Assembly (NCBI GenBank): GCA_949742185.1
Contig: CATJNN010000159.1
Coordinates: 1 to 33,198 of the forward strand
From: an uncultured Clostridia bacterium
Lineage (GTDB): Bacteria; Bacillota; Clostridia; UBA1381
DNA length: 33,198 nt
Direction of reading: 5' to 3'
Part shown: positions 6,586 to 15,279 of the stretch, piece by piece
How positions within the stretch are numbered: position 1 is the stretch's first letter
Layout: every line of letters begins with the position of its first letter
Made by a program: the position numbers and the translations under genes
The notes under the pieces: model-generated
What the model saw: the letters and a program-made list of their open reading frames with translations, nothing else
Databases searched by the model: none
Told to the model about the DNA's origin: nothing

Positions 6586-8352
6586 CTATTCCTGACGTTC
6601 AACGGGGATTTTAACATATACGGCAGTGCCGGCGCCAACGGCGGACTGAACGGAGATGCCGTAACTGTCTCCGAATATAATTTTAATTCTTTTGTTCACA
6701 TTATCAAGACCTATATGAGATTTTTCCTGATTATATGTGTTGTCTTCAAAACGGCTGTTAAGGCTGTTTACTGATTCCGCGTCCATTCCCACGCCGTTGT
6801 CGCTTATCGTGATTATTATATTTTCGTCGTCGCGCCGCCCTGTAATTTTGATAAGCCCCTTGCTGTTTTTTGGTTTTATTCCGTGATATACGGCGTTCTC
6901 AATAATCGGCTGAAGGCAGATTTTTATGATTGTATATGAAAAAATTGCTTCGTCGATATCCCATTCTATATCAAATAAATCACCGTAACGCAGGGACAGA
7001 ATATTTATATATTCCTTAGTATATTTAATTTCGTCTTCGATGGTAACAAAATATCCTGAAGACAGGGTATTACGGAAGAAGCTTGCCAGATTTACCAGGG
7101 ATTTTGACACGGGATTGTCTGAACCTGACATATTATACGCCATCCAGTTTATAGTTTCAAGCGTGTTATATAGAAAATGAGGATTTATCTGCGTTTGCAG
7201 CATATCATATTGGGTTTGACGCAGGAGTTTCATGCGTTCTTCAAGAATTTCCTCCATTTTTGTCTTGTCTTCTATGTGCAGACGTATATTATTGATTATG
7301 TACATAAGCTCGTTTTTATCTTCAGCGCCTATATTATTCACTGACGGAGTGAACTCGTCAAGCGATGAGATAATTTCGTGGAGCGGGGTATAGCTTTTTA
7401 CAGAGGCTACATATGCTAAAATAAAAACGACTATCAGAAGAAAGAATAGTGTCGCGGCAATTTGAAGCCTGAGCATAGAAAGCTGATTTTCATATATCGT
7501 GCGCGGATATGCGCTTATATATTTAAAGTCTGAAATTAGACTGTCCGAGGCTTGAAGCAGATAGCCTTCTTCATTAATTTCGCAGGAAACGGTTTCAAAG
7601 GAGTTTTTTATATCTGCTGAACTAAATCCTATATCTTCGGGCTTCATATGCAGATATGAAGCGTCGTTTGCCATTATAATTCTGTTTTTTGTGTCAATTA
7701 AGAAAAACAGTCTGCCGTCTTTGTAACGTTTATATAGTATTGAGTTATACATAATTTGGGAATTAACGTTCATTATCACAGCGCCTTTTTTTTCATCGGC
7801 AATATATATGGGTTTAATAATTGTAATAAGAGGAGGATATGTATTATTTTTGTTTCTGGGAACTATAATTCCTTTTTGAGCGCTGATGGAATTGTAGCTG
7901 TCGAGCCAGCCTAAGTCGTTAAACTCTGAAACGGACATAATATTTTCATCAACGATGACGGAATCAGACAGTTCGGAATATATGTACACTGAGTCAATGT
8001 ATTTATATACTATTGGAAGCGTTTTTGCGAGCCGTGTAATGGTTTTGAACGAATCTGTGCTGATATTGTTGATTGTGAACATCTGCGCGCTTTCATTACT
8101 TGCAATAGAGCTGCTCATCATGTCGCACTCCATCAGGGTTCTGTCAATAATATTTGACGAGCCGTCTAACATGGAGGAGTTTTCAAATTCAATTTCTTCA
8201 CGCATATTCTCAAAATTGCCCGAATAAAACATGATGCTTAAAATGAGAAATGGAACAATAGTCAGCAGCGAAATAAGCAGGAATGTGCGCAGAAATATAC
8301 TGTTCATTTTAAACTGTTTAATATACGGCCATATATTTTGAAGCTTTTTCAT
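6586..8352 (-). CDS. YesM-type sensor histidine kinase
   Basis: The protein is 588 aa. One membrane segment lies at about 20-43 and a second at about 296-318, enclosing an extracellular Cache-like sensor domain of about 250 residues. After a HAMP-like linker comes the His_kinase (PF06580) motif TQINPHFLYNTLETINW with the phosphorylatable His392. The ATPase domain shows IIENAVYHG (N box), ISDNGVGMD (G1) and IGLDNVNKRI. This is the architecture of YesM/LytS-type kinases that sense extracellular sugars or associated proteins and phosphorylate a YesN partner. The start is supported by AAGGAAGGA upstream. It lies 63 bases after the response regulator in the same direction, so the pair is probably one transcript ending at the hairpin at 6530. 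The ligand cannot be read from sequence. Confidence 0.92.
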   Translation of the reverse strand: MKKLQNIWPYIKQFKMNSIFLRTFLLISLLTIVPFLILSIMFYSGNFENMREEIEFENSSMLDGSSNIIDRTLMECDMMSSSIASNESAQMFTINNISTDSFKTITRLAKTLPIVYKYIDSVYIYSELSDSVIVDENIMSVSEFNDLGWLDSYNSISAQKGIIVPRNKNNTYPPLITIIKPIYIADEKKGAVIMNVNSQIMYNSILYKRYKDGRLFFLIDTKNRIIMANDASYLHMKPEDIGFSSADIKNSFETVSCEINEEGYLLQASDSLISDFKYISAYPRTIYENQLSMLRLQIAATLFFLLIVVFILAYVASVKSYTPLHEIISSLDEFTPSVNNIGAEDKNELMYIINNIRLHIEDKTKMEEILEERMKLLRQTQYDMLQTQINPHFLYNTLETINWMAYNMSGSDNPVSKSLVNLASFFRNTLSSGYFVTIEDEIKYTKEYINILSLRYGDLFDIEWDIDEAIFSYTIIKICLQPIIENAVYHGIKPKNSKGLIKITGRRDDENIIITISDNGVGMDAESVNSLNSRFEDNTYNQEKSHIGLDNVNKRIKIIFGDSYGISVQSAVGAGTAVYVKIPVERQE

Positions 8353-8415
8353 AAGGGGTATGTTCCTTCCTTTGTGCCAGATAGTAAGATTAATTTCACA
8401 AATAATCTATATTTT

Positions 8416-9435
8416 TTATGAATTATGGATATATTCGCTGGGAGTGCATTTATAGTATTCCTTGAATACGCGTGTGAAATAGCCTGAGTTCTGATATCCG
8501 CATTCCTTGCTTATGTCATTGATTTTCTTGTTTTCGTGAAGCAGACGCGCGGCATGTTGCATACGAACTTTAAGCAGATAATCGCTGAAGTTTTCGCCGG
8601 TTTGTTCTTTAAAAAAGCGGCTGCAGTAAGCCGGATTGAAAAATACTTTTTCCGCCGCGTCCTGAAGAGAGATGTTTTGTGAAAAATTTTCATTTATAAA
8701 CTGAATAAGCTTATCGACAACTATATTATCGGTTTTCTTATCTTTTGGCAGAAGCCTGTTAATAATATTATCAATAATATGAGTTGACAAATCGTATATT
8801 TCGCTGTATTCGGAGATTTTTGGCAGAGAGGCGTATCCCGCGAAATCAGCTTCAAGCTTTATATTGAGGTTAGCGTACAGCTTGTCTATTATTATTTCAA
8901 AAATATTAAAAGCATATTGACCGAGCTGTTCGTTTTTGCGTGTATTGCTGTCCAAAAGCGTGCGCATTTCGGATTTTGCTCCATTTATATCTTTGTTTAA
9001 TATTGCCGCATAGAGACGCATAATATTGTCAAGAAATGAGTTTACGTTGCTGTTCTTTTCTGACAAAAGAAGATTGCGAATATTTATAAGCGTATTTTTT
9101 AGGTCGTCAAAGTTAGTAGGCTTTGTTATATATTCTTTCACGTTATATTTTATCGCCGCTTTTGCGTATTCAAATTCAGCGTAGCCGCTGAGAAGAATAA
9201 CATGTATCCAAGGCTTGTTTTCGTATATATATTGCGCAAGGTCAATGCCGGACACCTCAATCATCCTTATATCTGAAATAACTAAATCCACATCGTTTTC
9301 TTTCAGATAATTAATAGCGTCTGCGCCGTCTCTGAAAGCTTCGGCAACATAAAACCCTGCGTCGCAGTTATTTATGAAAGAGGAGATGCTTGACCGTATC
9401 ATCAGCTCGTCGTCCACAATTATAACACTAAACAT
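8416..9435 (-). CDS. YesN-type response regulator (REC + AraC HTH)
   Basis: The protein is 339 aa, starting MFSVIIVDDE at 9435 and preceded by GAAGGGAGA seven bases upstream. The track's start at 9468 adds 11 unlikely residues. The receiver domain covers about 1-120, with the acidic VDDE, the phosphoacceptor Asp in LVISDIRM, and the conserved Lys in YITKP. The middle, about 130-235, is the variable helical region of this family. The C-terminus, about 240-339, is an AraC-type HTH (ISLQDAAEKVFFNPAYCSRFFKE; CGYQNSGYFTRVFKE; TPSEYI). It pairs with the kinase that follows. Its gene is divergent from the long ABC/surface-protein array at 9744, which is therefore the likely target. Activation on phosphorylation is inferred from the family. 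Confidence 0.92.
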   Translation of the reverse strand: MFSVIIVDDELMIRSSISSFINNCDAGFYVAEAFRDGADAINYLKENDVDLVISDIRMIEVSGIDLAQYIYENKPWIHVILLSGYAEFEYAKAAIKYNVKEYITKPTNFDDLKNTLINIRNLLLSEKNSNVNSFLDNIMRLYAAILNKDINGAKSEMRTLLDSNTRKNEQLGQYAFNIFEIIIDKLYANLNIKLEADFAGYASLPKISEYSEIYDLSTHIIDNIINRLLPKDKKTDNIVVDKLIQFINENFSQNISLQDAAEKVFFNPAYCSRFFKEQTGENFSDYLLKVRMQHAARLLHENKKINDISKECGYQNSGYFTRVFKEYYKCTPSEYIHNS

Positions 9436-9532
9436 AAAAATCTCCCTTCCGCCGCTTTGCGCCGGCATAAACAGTAATTAAAGACTTTTTATTTATTCTG
9501 AAAAGAATATTTTTTTCTTGGTTTTGATTTGT

Positions 9533-9561
9533 AGTATATCACAAGAAACAGGATTAATCAA
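9533..9561 (-). promoter_or_regulatory. Predicted sigma-A promoter of the response-regulator/kinase pair
   Basis: On the minus strand TTGATT (9561-9556), 17 bases, TATACT (9538-9533). The start of transcription would be near 9526, giving a leader of about 90 nt. Confidence 0.6.
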
Positions 9562-9679
9562 GCGTCGTCTCTAAAATATATGTGTAAATTGCTCATATAC
9601 AGACTGGAAAAGCGTGGGATAGTATTAATGATGTACAAGAAAGAGGTCAATATATGAACAAAAAGTAAAATTTTTTCAC

Positions 9680-9708
9680 TTGAATTGTGTCGGCGCCTCG
9701 TATAAAAT
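9680..9708 (+). promoter_or_regulatory. Predicted promoter of the ABC/surface-protein array
   Basis: TTGAAT (9680-9685), 17 bases, TAAAAT (9703-9708). An overlapping reading with TATAAA at 9701 is also possible. It is the only promoter-like element seen just before the first permease gene, so it may drive much of the following array. Confidence 0.45.
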
Positions 9709-9743
9709 ATTATTAAAAGAAAGAGAAAGTGAGGTAAAAAGCT

Positions 9744-10709
9744 ATGGCTAAGTTAGAAATTAAAAAAGCCGAAAAGCCAATCACAAACAAAAGAAAAAAA
9801 AGCAGATGGAAGGAATTTCGTGACAATGCGGAGCTTTCAGCTCTTATGCTTCCGGGAATGATTCTGCTTTTAATATTCGCATACATACCGATGTTCGGCA
9901 TAATTATCGCGTTTAAGGATTACAGAAATAATCTGGGTATTTTCAAAAGCAAATGGGTAGGGTTGGACAATTTTAAATTTTTCTTCACATCGCAGGACGC
10001 GTGGAGAATAGGACGCAATACAGTAGGCTACGGTCTGCTTTTCATAATTCTTGGTTTAATTGCGGCAGTATTGGTTGCAATACTTCTTTATGAAGTACGA
10101 AACAGAGCAGCGTTAAAATTTTATCAGACGAGTATGATACTGCCGCACTTCCTCTCTTGGGTTATTATAGGATATATAACATACATATTGCTTGAGCCTG
10201 ATATGGGTATTTTCAACAAGATAATTCAGGCGTTTGGCGGCAAGGGACTGCAATGGTATTCCGAACCGAAGTATTGGGTGTTTATTCTGCCCATTGTGAA
10301 CTTGTGGAAAACTGTAGGACTAAAATCCATAATGTATTACGCGGCGCTTATGGGAATAGACGAGCAGCTTTATGAAGCGGCGCAGCTTGACGGCGCGGGA
10401 AGATTTAAGCAAATATTGTATATCACGATTCCGTCGCTGGTACCGCTTATGGTAATTCTCACTATCTTGGATGTGGGACATATAATCAAAGGCGATTTCG
10501 GATTGTTCTACACAATACCGCGCGACGTCGGACTTTTATATCCTACGACTGATATTATTGACACATATGTATACCGCGGATTACGTACCGGAGACGATAT
10601 AGGCATTACCACGGCGGTCGGACTGTTCCAGTCGGTAGTGGGACTTTTGATGGTGGTAGGCACGAATCTGGTAGTGAAAAAAATATCGCCGGAAAATTCA
10701 TTATTCTAA
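9744..10709 (+). CDS. ABC sugar transporter permease, LplB type
   Basis: The protein is 321 aa. After a basic cytoplasmic N-terminus (residues 1-30) there are about six hydrophobic segments, starting LSALMLPGMILLLIFAYIPMFG. The cytoplasmic EAA loop reads EAAQLDGAGRFKQILYITIP, the site that couples to the ABC ATPase. YIPMFGIIIAFKDY and WVGLDNFKFFF are typical of LplB/COG4209 permeases of the CUT1 class, which import oligosaccharides, often pectin-derived. A GTGAGG sequence supports the start. The partner permease follows 15 bases later. The binding protein is probably the lipoprotein at 26364, and no ATPase gene is visible. It is the first gene of the array. Confidence 0.93.
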   Translation: MAKLEIKKAEKPITNKRKKSRWKEFRDNAELSALMLPGMILLLIFAYIPMFGIIIAFKDYRNNLGIFKSKWVGLDNFKFFFTSQDAWRIGRNTVGYGLLFIILGLIAAVLVAILLYEVRNRAALKFYQTSMILPHFLSWVIIGYITYILLEPDMGIFNKIIQAFGGKGLQWYSEPKYWVFILPIVNLWKTVGLKSIMYYAALMGIDEQLYEAAQLDGAGRFKQILYITIPSLVPLMVILTILDVGHIIKGDFGLFYTIPRDVGLLYPTTDIIDTYVYRGLRTGDDIGITTAVGLFQSVVGLLMVVGTNLVVKKISPENSLF

Positions 10710-10724
10710 TAGGGAGGGAGAAAG

Positions 10725-11615
10725 ATGAAAAAACAAAACAGAATCTCCAATATAATAATAAATTTGTTGTTCTGCGTTGGGTCGCTTTTGTTTATACTTC
10801 CGTTTGTGCTGATAATTTCAGCGTCGTTCACGGAGGAGGCGGCATTGGTTGAACATGGTTATAAGCTTATTCCGTCGGTGTTTTCAACAGAAGCGTATAA
10901 GTATGTTTTCAGAACTCCGCATCAGCTTATAGACTCATATAAGATAACGATTATTTATTCGCTTTTAGCAACTTTCCTTGGGGTAATCGTTATGTCTATG
11001 CTGGCGTATCCGCTTTCGAGACCAAACTATAAATATAAGAAACCGGCAACGTTTTTTATATTTTTTACAATGCTTTTCTCGGGCGGACTTGTGCCGAGCT
11101 ACATATGGATGACAAGATACCTCCACTTGGGAGACACAATATGGGTGTATATACTTCCGTTTCTTGTGAACGCGTTTCATGTAATCGTTATAAGAACATT
11201 TTTTCAGGGGCTTCCTCAGTCCCTGGTTGAATCTGCTAAGATTGACGGGGCGAGCGAACTGCAAATATTCTTTAGGATAGTTATGCCGCTTTCAAAGCCG
11301 GTTATTGCAACAATTTCGCTTCTTACGCTTCTTGCAAGATGGAATGACTGGAATACGGCGCTTATATATATTAAGTCAAGTAATTTGTATTCGCTGCAAT
11401 ATTTGCTGCAAAAGATACTTCGCGAGGCGGAATTTGTGAAGAACATGGCGGACAGCGCACCGGTTGCGGGAATTGACCTTGATTTATCAAATCTGCCGTC
11501 AATAACTATACGCTTTGCTATGTGTATGGTTGCGGCGGGTCCGATGCTTGTGGTGTTCCCGTTCTTCCAGAAGTATTTTGCAAAGGGATTAACTGTTGGA
11601 GCGGTTAAGGGTTAA
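10725..11615 (+). CDS. ABC sugar transporter permease, YtcP/LplC type
   Basis: The protein is 296 aa with about six membrane helices. The first is about 10-33 (IIINLLFCVGSLLFILPFVLI). The EAA loop is ESAKIDGASELQIFFRIVMP. The ending, VVFPFFQKYFAKGLTVGAVKG, is the hallmark C-terminus of MalG/YtcP-type carbohydrate permeases (COG0395). A very strong GGGAGGGAG ribosome site sits in the 15-base gap after the first permease, so the two are co-transcribed and form the heterodimeric channel. Substrate is inferred from context only: an oligosaccharide released by the surface proteins encoded downstream. Confidence 0.94.
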   Translation: MKKQNRISNIIINLLFCVGSLLFILPFVLIISASFTEEAALVEHGYKLIPSVFSTEAYKYVFRTPHQLIDSYKITIIYSLLATFLGVIVMSMLAYPLSRPNYKYKKPATFFIFFTMLFSGGLVPSYIWMTRYLHLGDTIWVYILPFLVNAFHVIVIRTFFQGLPQSLVESAKIDGASELQIFFRIVMPLSKPVIATISLLTLLARWNDWNTALIYIKSSNLYSLQYLLQKILREAEFVKNMADSAPVAGIDLDLSNLPSITIRFAMCMVAAGPMLVVFPFFQKYFAKGLTVGAVKG

Positions 11616-11664
11616 TTTGTTCTAAATTAAATAGGTATATAAAGAAAAAGAAAGGGAGAGAGAC

Positions 11665-14600
11665 ATGGAAAAGAGGAAATTAATTTCACTTATTCTTTCA
11701 CTGGCAATGATGTTCAGCGGTATAGCGATACCTGTTACAGCGGAAGAAGCGGGAAGCGGCGGCGAAGCCAAAATAACTTTGCCGGATGGTTACAGTTTTA
11801 TTGACGCTGCGCATAACGGGAATGTCGTTGTTGCGATGGCAAAGGATGGAGCCAAAACTGCGGCAAAGCTTTATTATTCTGCTGACGGCGGAGTTACATG
11901 GGCTGAGAGTGAAAATCAGCCGTTAGCAAGCAATGCTGGAATTACAAAAAATCTAAATTCACAGCAGCAGCTTGTTTACTGGGAGCATAATAAGATTTTT
12001 GTTGCACACGGGACCGGCAAAACATATACATCCTCAGATGGTGTAAATTGGATGGATAATACGGCTATACACTGGACAACGGATACAATGCTTACAGTTT
12101 CAGGAGAAAATCTTGTGTTTGCCGGATTGGCTTCTGCAAACGCAACAAGCGATTTAGCTACAAAACAATTTGCAAATAATAAATATAGTATACCAAGCAC
12201 TACAGGTATAAATTTTAAAGTTGTAGCGGCAAAACCTGCGGAGGCGGACGGGACGACAAGCGTATTGGTAGGAGACAAAGGCAGACTTCATACAATGACA
12301 TTTAAGCCTGAGACGCCAAAGTACACATGGGCGGCAGGCGGTAATAATGCTTCTGCGGCTGCGGTTACAGCAAATCCATACGACGCGCTTTATGCTAAGA
12401 CGGCTGACCAGTATCTCGTAATTGACGGTTCGGAAACGGTTGTTGCGGTGAAAGACGCAAACACAATCGTAACGTCTGCCCCAAGCGCAGGTACAAAAGT
12501 GACGGGTATAGGCGCAAGCGACAAGTATATTGTCGCGGGAATGGAAAACGGCAAGCTGTATTATACGGCGAACGCCGAGATAACGGCGGACACAGTGTGG
12601 ACAGAAATTTCTGCTGCGTCTGATACGACTGCTTGTACAGAGACTGTAAAGAATATTGAATTTTTAGACGACGATAATTTCGTTGCATTCAGCGATACAC
12701 AAGTTTATAAGGGTGATAAGGACGGTTATAAAAATATTAACGATATTGAAGCGTCGGTAACTCCTCCGACGCAGGAGCCGACAGAAGAACCGACAACTCC
12801 GCCGACGGAAGAGCCGACTCCCGAGCCGGAGAAAACATTTGTTAAAGACGGGTATCATCTTATGGACGTTGCGCGCAAGGGAAATACGCTTGTGGCAATG
12901 GCAAAGAGTGAGAATAATGCATTAGGTCAGCTTTATTATTCGGACGACGGCGGCAGCACTTGGCAGAATACCCAAAACAATCCGTCGGGAATAAGAGATA
13001 ACTCGCTTATATCGGGGAATGATTTGTCTCAGCAGCAACTGGTTTACTGGGCAGAGAAAAACATTTTTGTAGCGCATTCGGCAAAAAGCACTTATTCTTC
13101 CGCGGACGGTATCACATGGGCAGAGGAAGCAAATCTGCACTGGAATTCAAATACAATGATTGCGACGTCCGGGAAAGAGTTTGTAGCGGGAACAAAAGAC
13201 TTGATGAGTGCGACAAGCGACATGTCGGCGAAGAAATTTGACGACAATAAAAAAGATTTGGGTACAACAGGATACTATACTGCCGCTATTGCGGCAAAGC
13301 CTGCCGACAGCGAAGGCAATATCGAAATGATTGTAATAAATAAAGCGGTCGGGGACAATCCTGCGACAATATGCGGCGCGGGCTTTAAGGCGGAAGGCGG
13401 CGCATATACATGGACCGATGTAAAGAAGGGTTACGGAAAGTCGGGAGTTTTGTACGATGCTATGTATTCCGAGAAAGCGGGACAGTATCTTGCAGTCAAC
13501 GGCACGGCTAACCTTCAGGTAATCACACAGGCGAACGCACAGACTACGCCGGCGCTTTCTCATATAGCCGTTCTTGCGGACGACAAGGTAACCGGAGTAA
13601 ACGCCAACGCTAATCATATAATAGTCGGAATGGAAAGCGGCAAAATGTTTTACACAGCCGCGGCTCCGCTTGCGTCAACCACGGCATGGACAGAAATTCC
13701 TGTTTTGGAGGGAGCAACAGCGGCGACTGAGCCTATAAAAAATATTGAGTTTTTAGACGACGGAAGTTTTGTGGCTCTCGGAGCTACGCAGGTATACAAA
13801 GGTGATATTACAGGATATAAAAATATAAACGATAAGAGTGAAGAACCGACGCCAACTCCAACAGAAGAACCGACGCCAACGCCGACGGCAAAACCGGAGG
13901 AGCCGGAAGACCCAAGCAAAAATCCTTTTTACGGAGTTCAGCTTATGGGCGGCGCATATAACGGCGAAGTTTATGTTGTGTACGGAAACGTTACAAATGC
14001 GGACGAGTCGGCGGACGCCAAAAAGCTTGGCAGAATATTTACATCAACCGATTGCGTTACATGGGAAATGACAGCGGATAACGTTACTACGTTCAGCACC
14101 CAGAAGAACGGGGCAGTATGGTGGGAAGCGCAGAATAAATTTGTTATATCGGGAGTGACCGATATGTTCCCGCAAACAAGCGGAGGCACCGTAGGTCTTG
14201 CTATGGTTTCCGCCGATGGCTCAAAGGATAGCTGGGAAATGGTTACAACAACAGATTTTCGTGTGAAGACGGATATTGTTGTCAGAGGAGATAAGCTTTA
14301 CACAACAAATCATGGAAGACGATTCCGAATGTTTACGGGATTAGACGTCGCAGAGGGAATGACAGAAATCTTGCTTAACGGCGCAAATCATTTAGGAGAA
14401 GCACAGGGGTACTACGAAACAATCGCAATGAGCAATTCGGCAGGCGCGGATAATATTCCTTCAGTATTTTTGGCATATAACGGCAGCGCTATGGTGAGAG
14501 ACAAAGACTCGGCAGAAGCTGAGGAGGCAAACAGATGGAAAAAAGTAACCACAGTAGGCGGCAGCGGGCAGGTTTCAGACGCTGTTTATAGTGACGCGCT

Positions 14601-15279
14601 TGGGAAGTTTGTAGTTACTCTTAATGGTGGATACAGAACATCGGTGGTCAGTCTTTCGGGCGGTAACGGAGTTCAGGGACCGGTAGTAAGCGGCAAGGTA
14701 TGCTCTGCGCTTGATACAAACGGAGAGGACTTTATGTTTGCTTGCGAGGATGGCGGAGTGTATACTGCCGCAGACGACGAAAACTTTATTGTGTTTGACA
14801 GCGAGGGTAAGGTTGTAAGCAAAGCGGAATTAAAGAAAGTTCCGCTTGCAAAAGGCGAAGAAAATACATTGCCTGTTACTAATGTAATCACTATGGGCGA
14901 CAAGTTCCTTGCAATAGCAACTGATGGAAAGAACAGCGACATACTCACAATTTCTAAAGCGGGCGATTCATATTCATACGTTAAATTCAGCGACAGCTTA
15001 AAGCCTGAGCCTGTTCCTGAAACGTACGATATAAAATATGAAAACGGAAGTGCTGTTATTACAGCTCCAAACGGTACATACGCGCTGATATTTGCGGCAT
15101 ATGACGACAGCGGTATACTGACGAGCGTAGAATATAAAAATGTTGAAATCGCAAACGGCGAAAAGACAGAGACGCCCGAAACATTTACATTGGACGGAGC
15201 TGCAAGCGGAAAGGTAATGCTTTGGAATAATATGAAGGATATATTGCCGCTGGCAATGGTGGAAATCCCTTTCAACTAG
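11665..15279 (+). CDS. Secreted protein with three Asp-box/propeller-like domains; reads into beta-helix module by possible -1 frameshift
   Basis: The protein is 1,204 aa and I do not recognise a named family. A signal peptide covers 1-27 (ending VTAEE). Three related domains follow: about 30-370, 395-735 and 755-1110. Copies 1 and 2 align closely (DGYSFIDAAHNGN / DGYHLMDVARKGN; SQQQLVYWEHNKIFVAH / SQQQLVYWAEKNIFVAH; FLDDDNFVAFSDTQVYKGD / FLDDGSFVALGATQVYKGD). Each has Asp-box-like turns (SADGGVTW, SDDGGSTW), which suggests a BNR-type beta-propeller. Thr/Pro linkers (PTEEPTPTPTAK) separate them. The end, about 1115-1204, is an Ig-like module with LWNNMKDILPLA, common in clostridial glycan enzymes. 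There is no anchor. The ORF ends at TAG 15277-15279, immediately after a CCCTTTC heptamer, and the next module is open in the -1 frame. Likely role: glycan binding, not proven. Confidence 0.8.
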   Translation: MEKRKLISLILSLAMMFSGIAIPVTAEEAGSGGEAKITLPDGYSFIDAAHNGNVVVAMAKDGAKTAAKLYYSADGGVTWAESENQPLASNAGITKNLNSQQQLVYWEHNKIFVAHGTGKTYTSSDGVNWMDNTAIHWTTDTMLTVSGENLVFAGLASANATSDLATKQFANNKYSIPSTTGINFKVVAAKPAEADGTTSVLVGDKGRLHTMTFKPETPKYTWAAGGNNASAAAVTANPYDALYAKTADQYLVIDGSETVVAVKDANTIVTSAPSAGTKVTGIGASDKYIVAGMENGKLYYTANAEITADTVWTEISAASDTTACTETVKNIEFLDDDNFVAFSDTQVYKGDKDGYKNINDIEASVTPPTQEPTEEPTTPPTEEPTPEPEKTFVKDGYHLMDVARKGNTLVAMAKSENNALGQLYYSDDGGSTWQNTQNNPSGIRDNSLISGNDLSQQQLVYWAEKNIFVAHSAKSTYSSADGITWAEEANLHWNSNTMIATSGKEFVAGTKDLMSATSDMSAKKFDDNKKDLGTTGYYTAAIAAKPADSEGNIEMIVINKAVGDNPATICGAGFKAEGGAYTWTDVKKGYGKSGVLYDAMYSEKAGQYLAVNGTANLQVITQANAQTTPALSHIAVLADDKVTGVNANANHIIVGMESGKMFYTAAAPLASTTAWTEIPVLEGATAATEPIKNIEFLDDGSFVALGATQVYKGDITGYKNINDKSEEPTPTPTEEPTPTPTAKPEEPEDPSKNPFYGVQLMGGAYNGEVYVVYGNVTNADESADAKKLGRIFTSTDCVTWEMTADNVTTFSTQKNGAVWWEAQNKFVISGVTDMFPQTSGGTVGLAMVSADGSKDSWEMVTTTDFRVKTDIVVRGDKLYTTNHGRRFRMFTGLDVAEGMTEILLNGANHLGEAQGYYETIAMSNSAGADNIPSVFLAYNGSAMVRDKDSAEAEEANRWKKVTTVGGSGQVSDAVYSDALGKFVVTLNGGYRTSVVSLSGGNGVQGPVVSGKVCSALDTNGEDFMFACEDGGVYTAADDENFIVFDSEGKVVSKAELKKVPLAKGEENTLPVTNVITMGDKFLAIATDGKNSDILTISKAGDSYSYVKFSDSLKPEPVPETYDIKYENGSAVITAPNGTYALIFAAYDDSGILTSVEYKNVEIANGEKTETPETFTLDGAASGKVMLWNNMKDILPLAMVEIPFN

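Larger units (their letters stand above)
9436..9743. other. Divergent intergenic region without a supported gene
   Basis: These 308 AT-rich bases hold the two divergent promoters listed separately. They also hold a small AT-rich hairpin, TATTCT-GAAA-AGAATA (9494-9509), in the response-regulator leader and a loose inverted repeat, TATATG-N11-CATATA (9577-9599). The only ATG-started frames inside are a few codons long. I see no gene or RNA gene here. Confidence 0.6.

Noticed and set aside
9640-9670. Mini-ORFs (ATGTACAAGAAAGAGG..., ATGAACAAAAAG TAA) before the first permease as leader peptides
   Set aside because: They have only a few codons, lie upstream of the predicted promoter, and have no regulatory codon pattern.
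12765-13905. Thr/Pro-coding repeats (PTEEPTPTP) as mobile or satellite repeats
   Set aside because: They are ordinary inter-domain linkers of secreted clostridial proteins.
13147-14189. Minus-strand ORFs of 72-156 aa opposite the propeller-like gene
   Set aside because: They are shadow frames of a long, domain-rich coding sequence, without RBS or recognisable domains.
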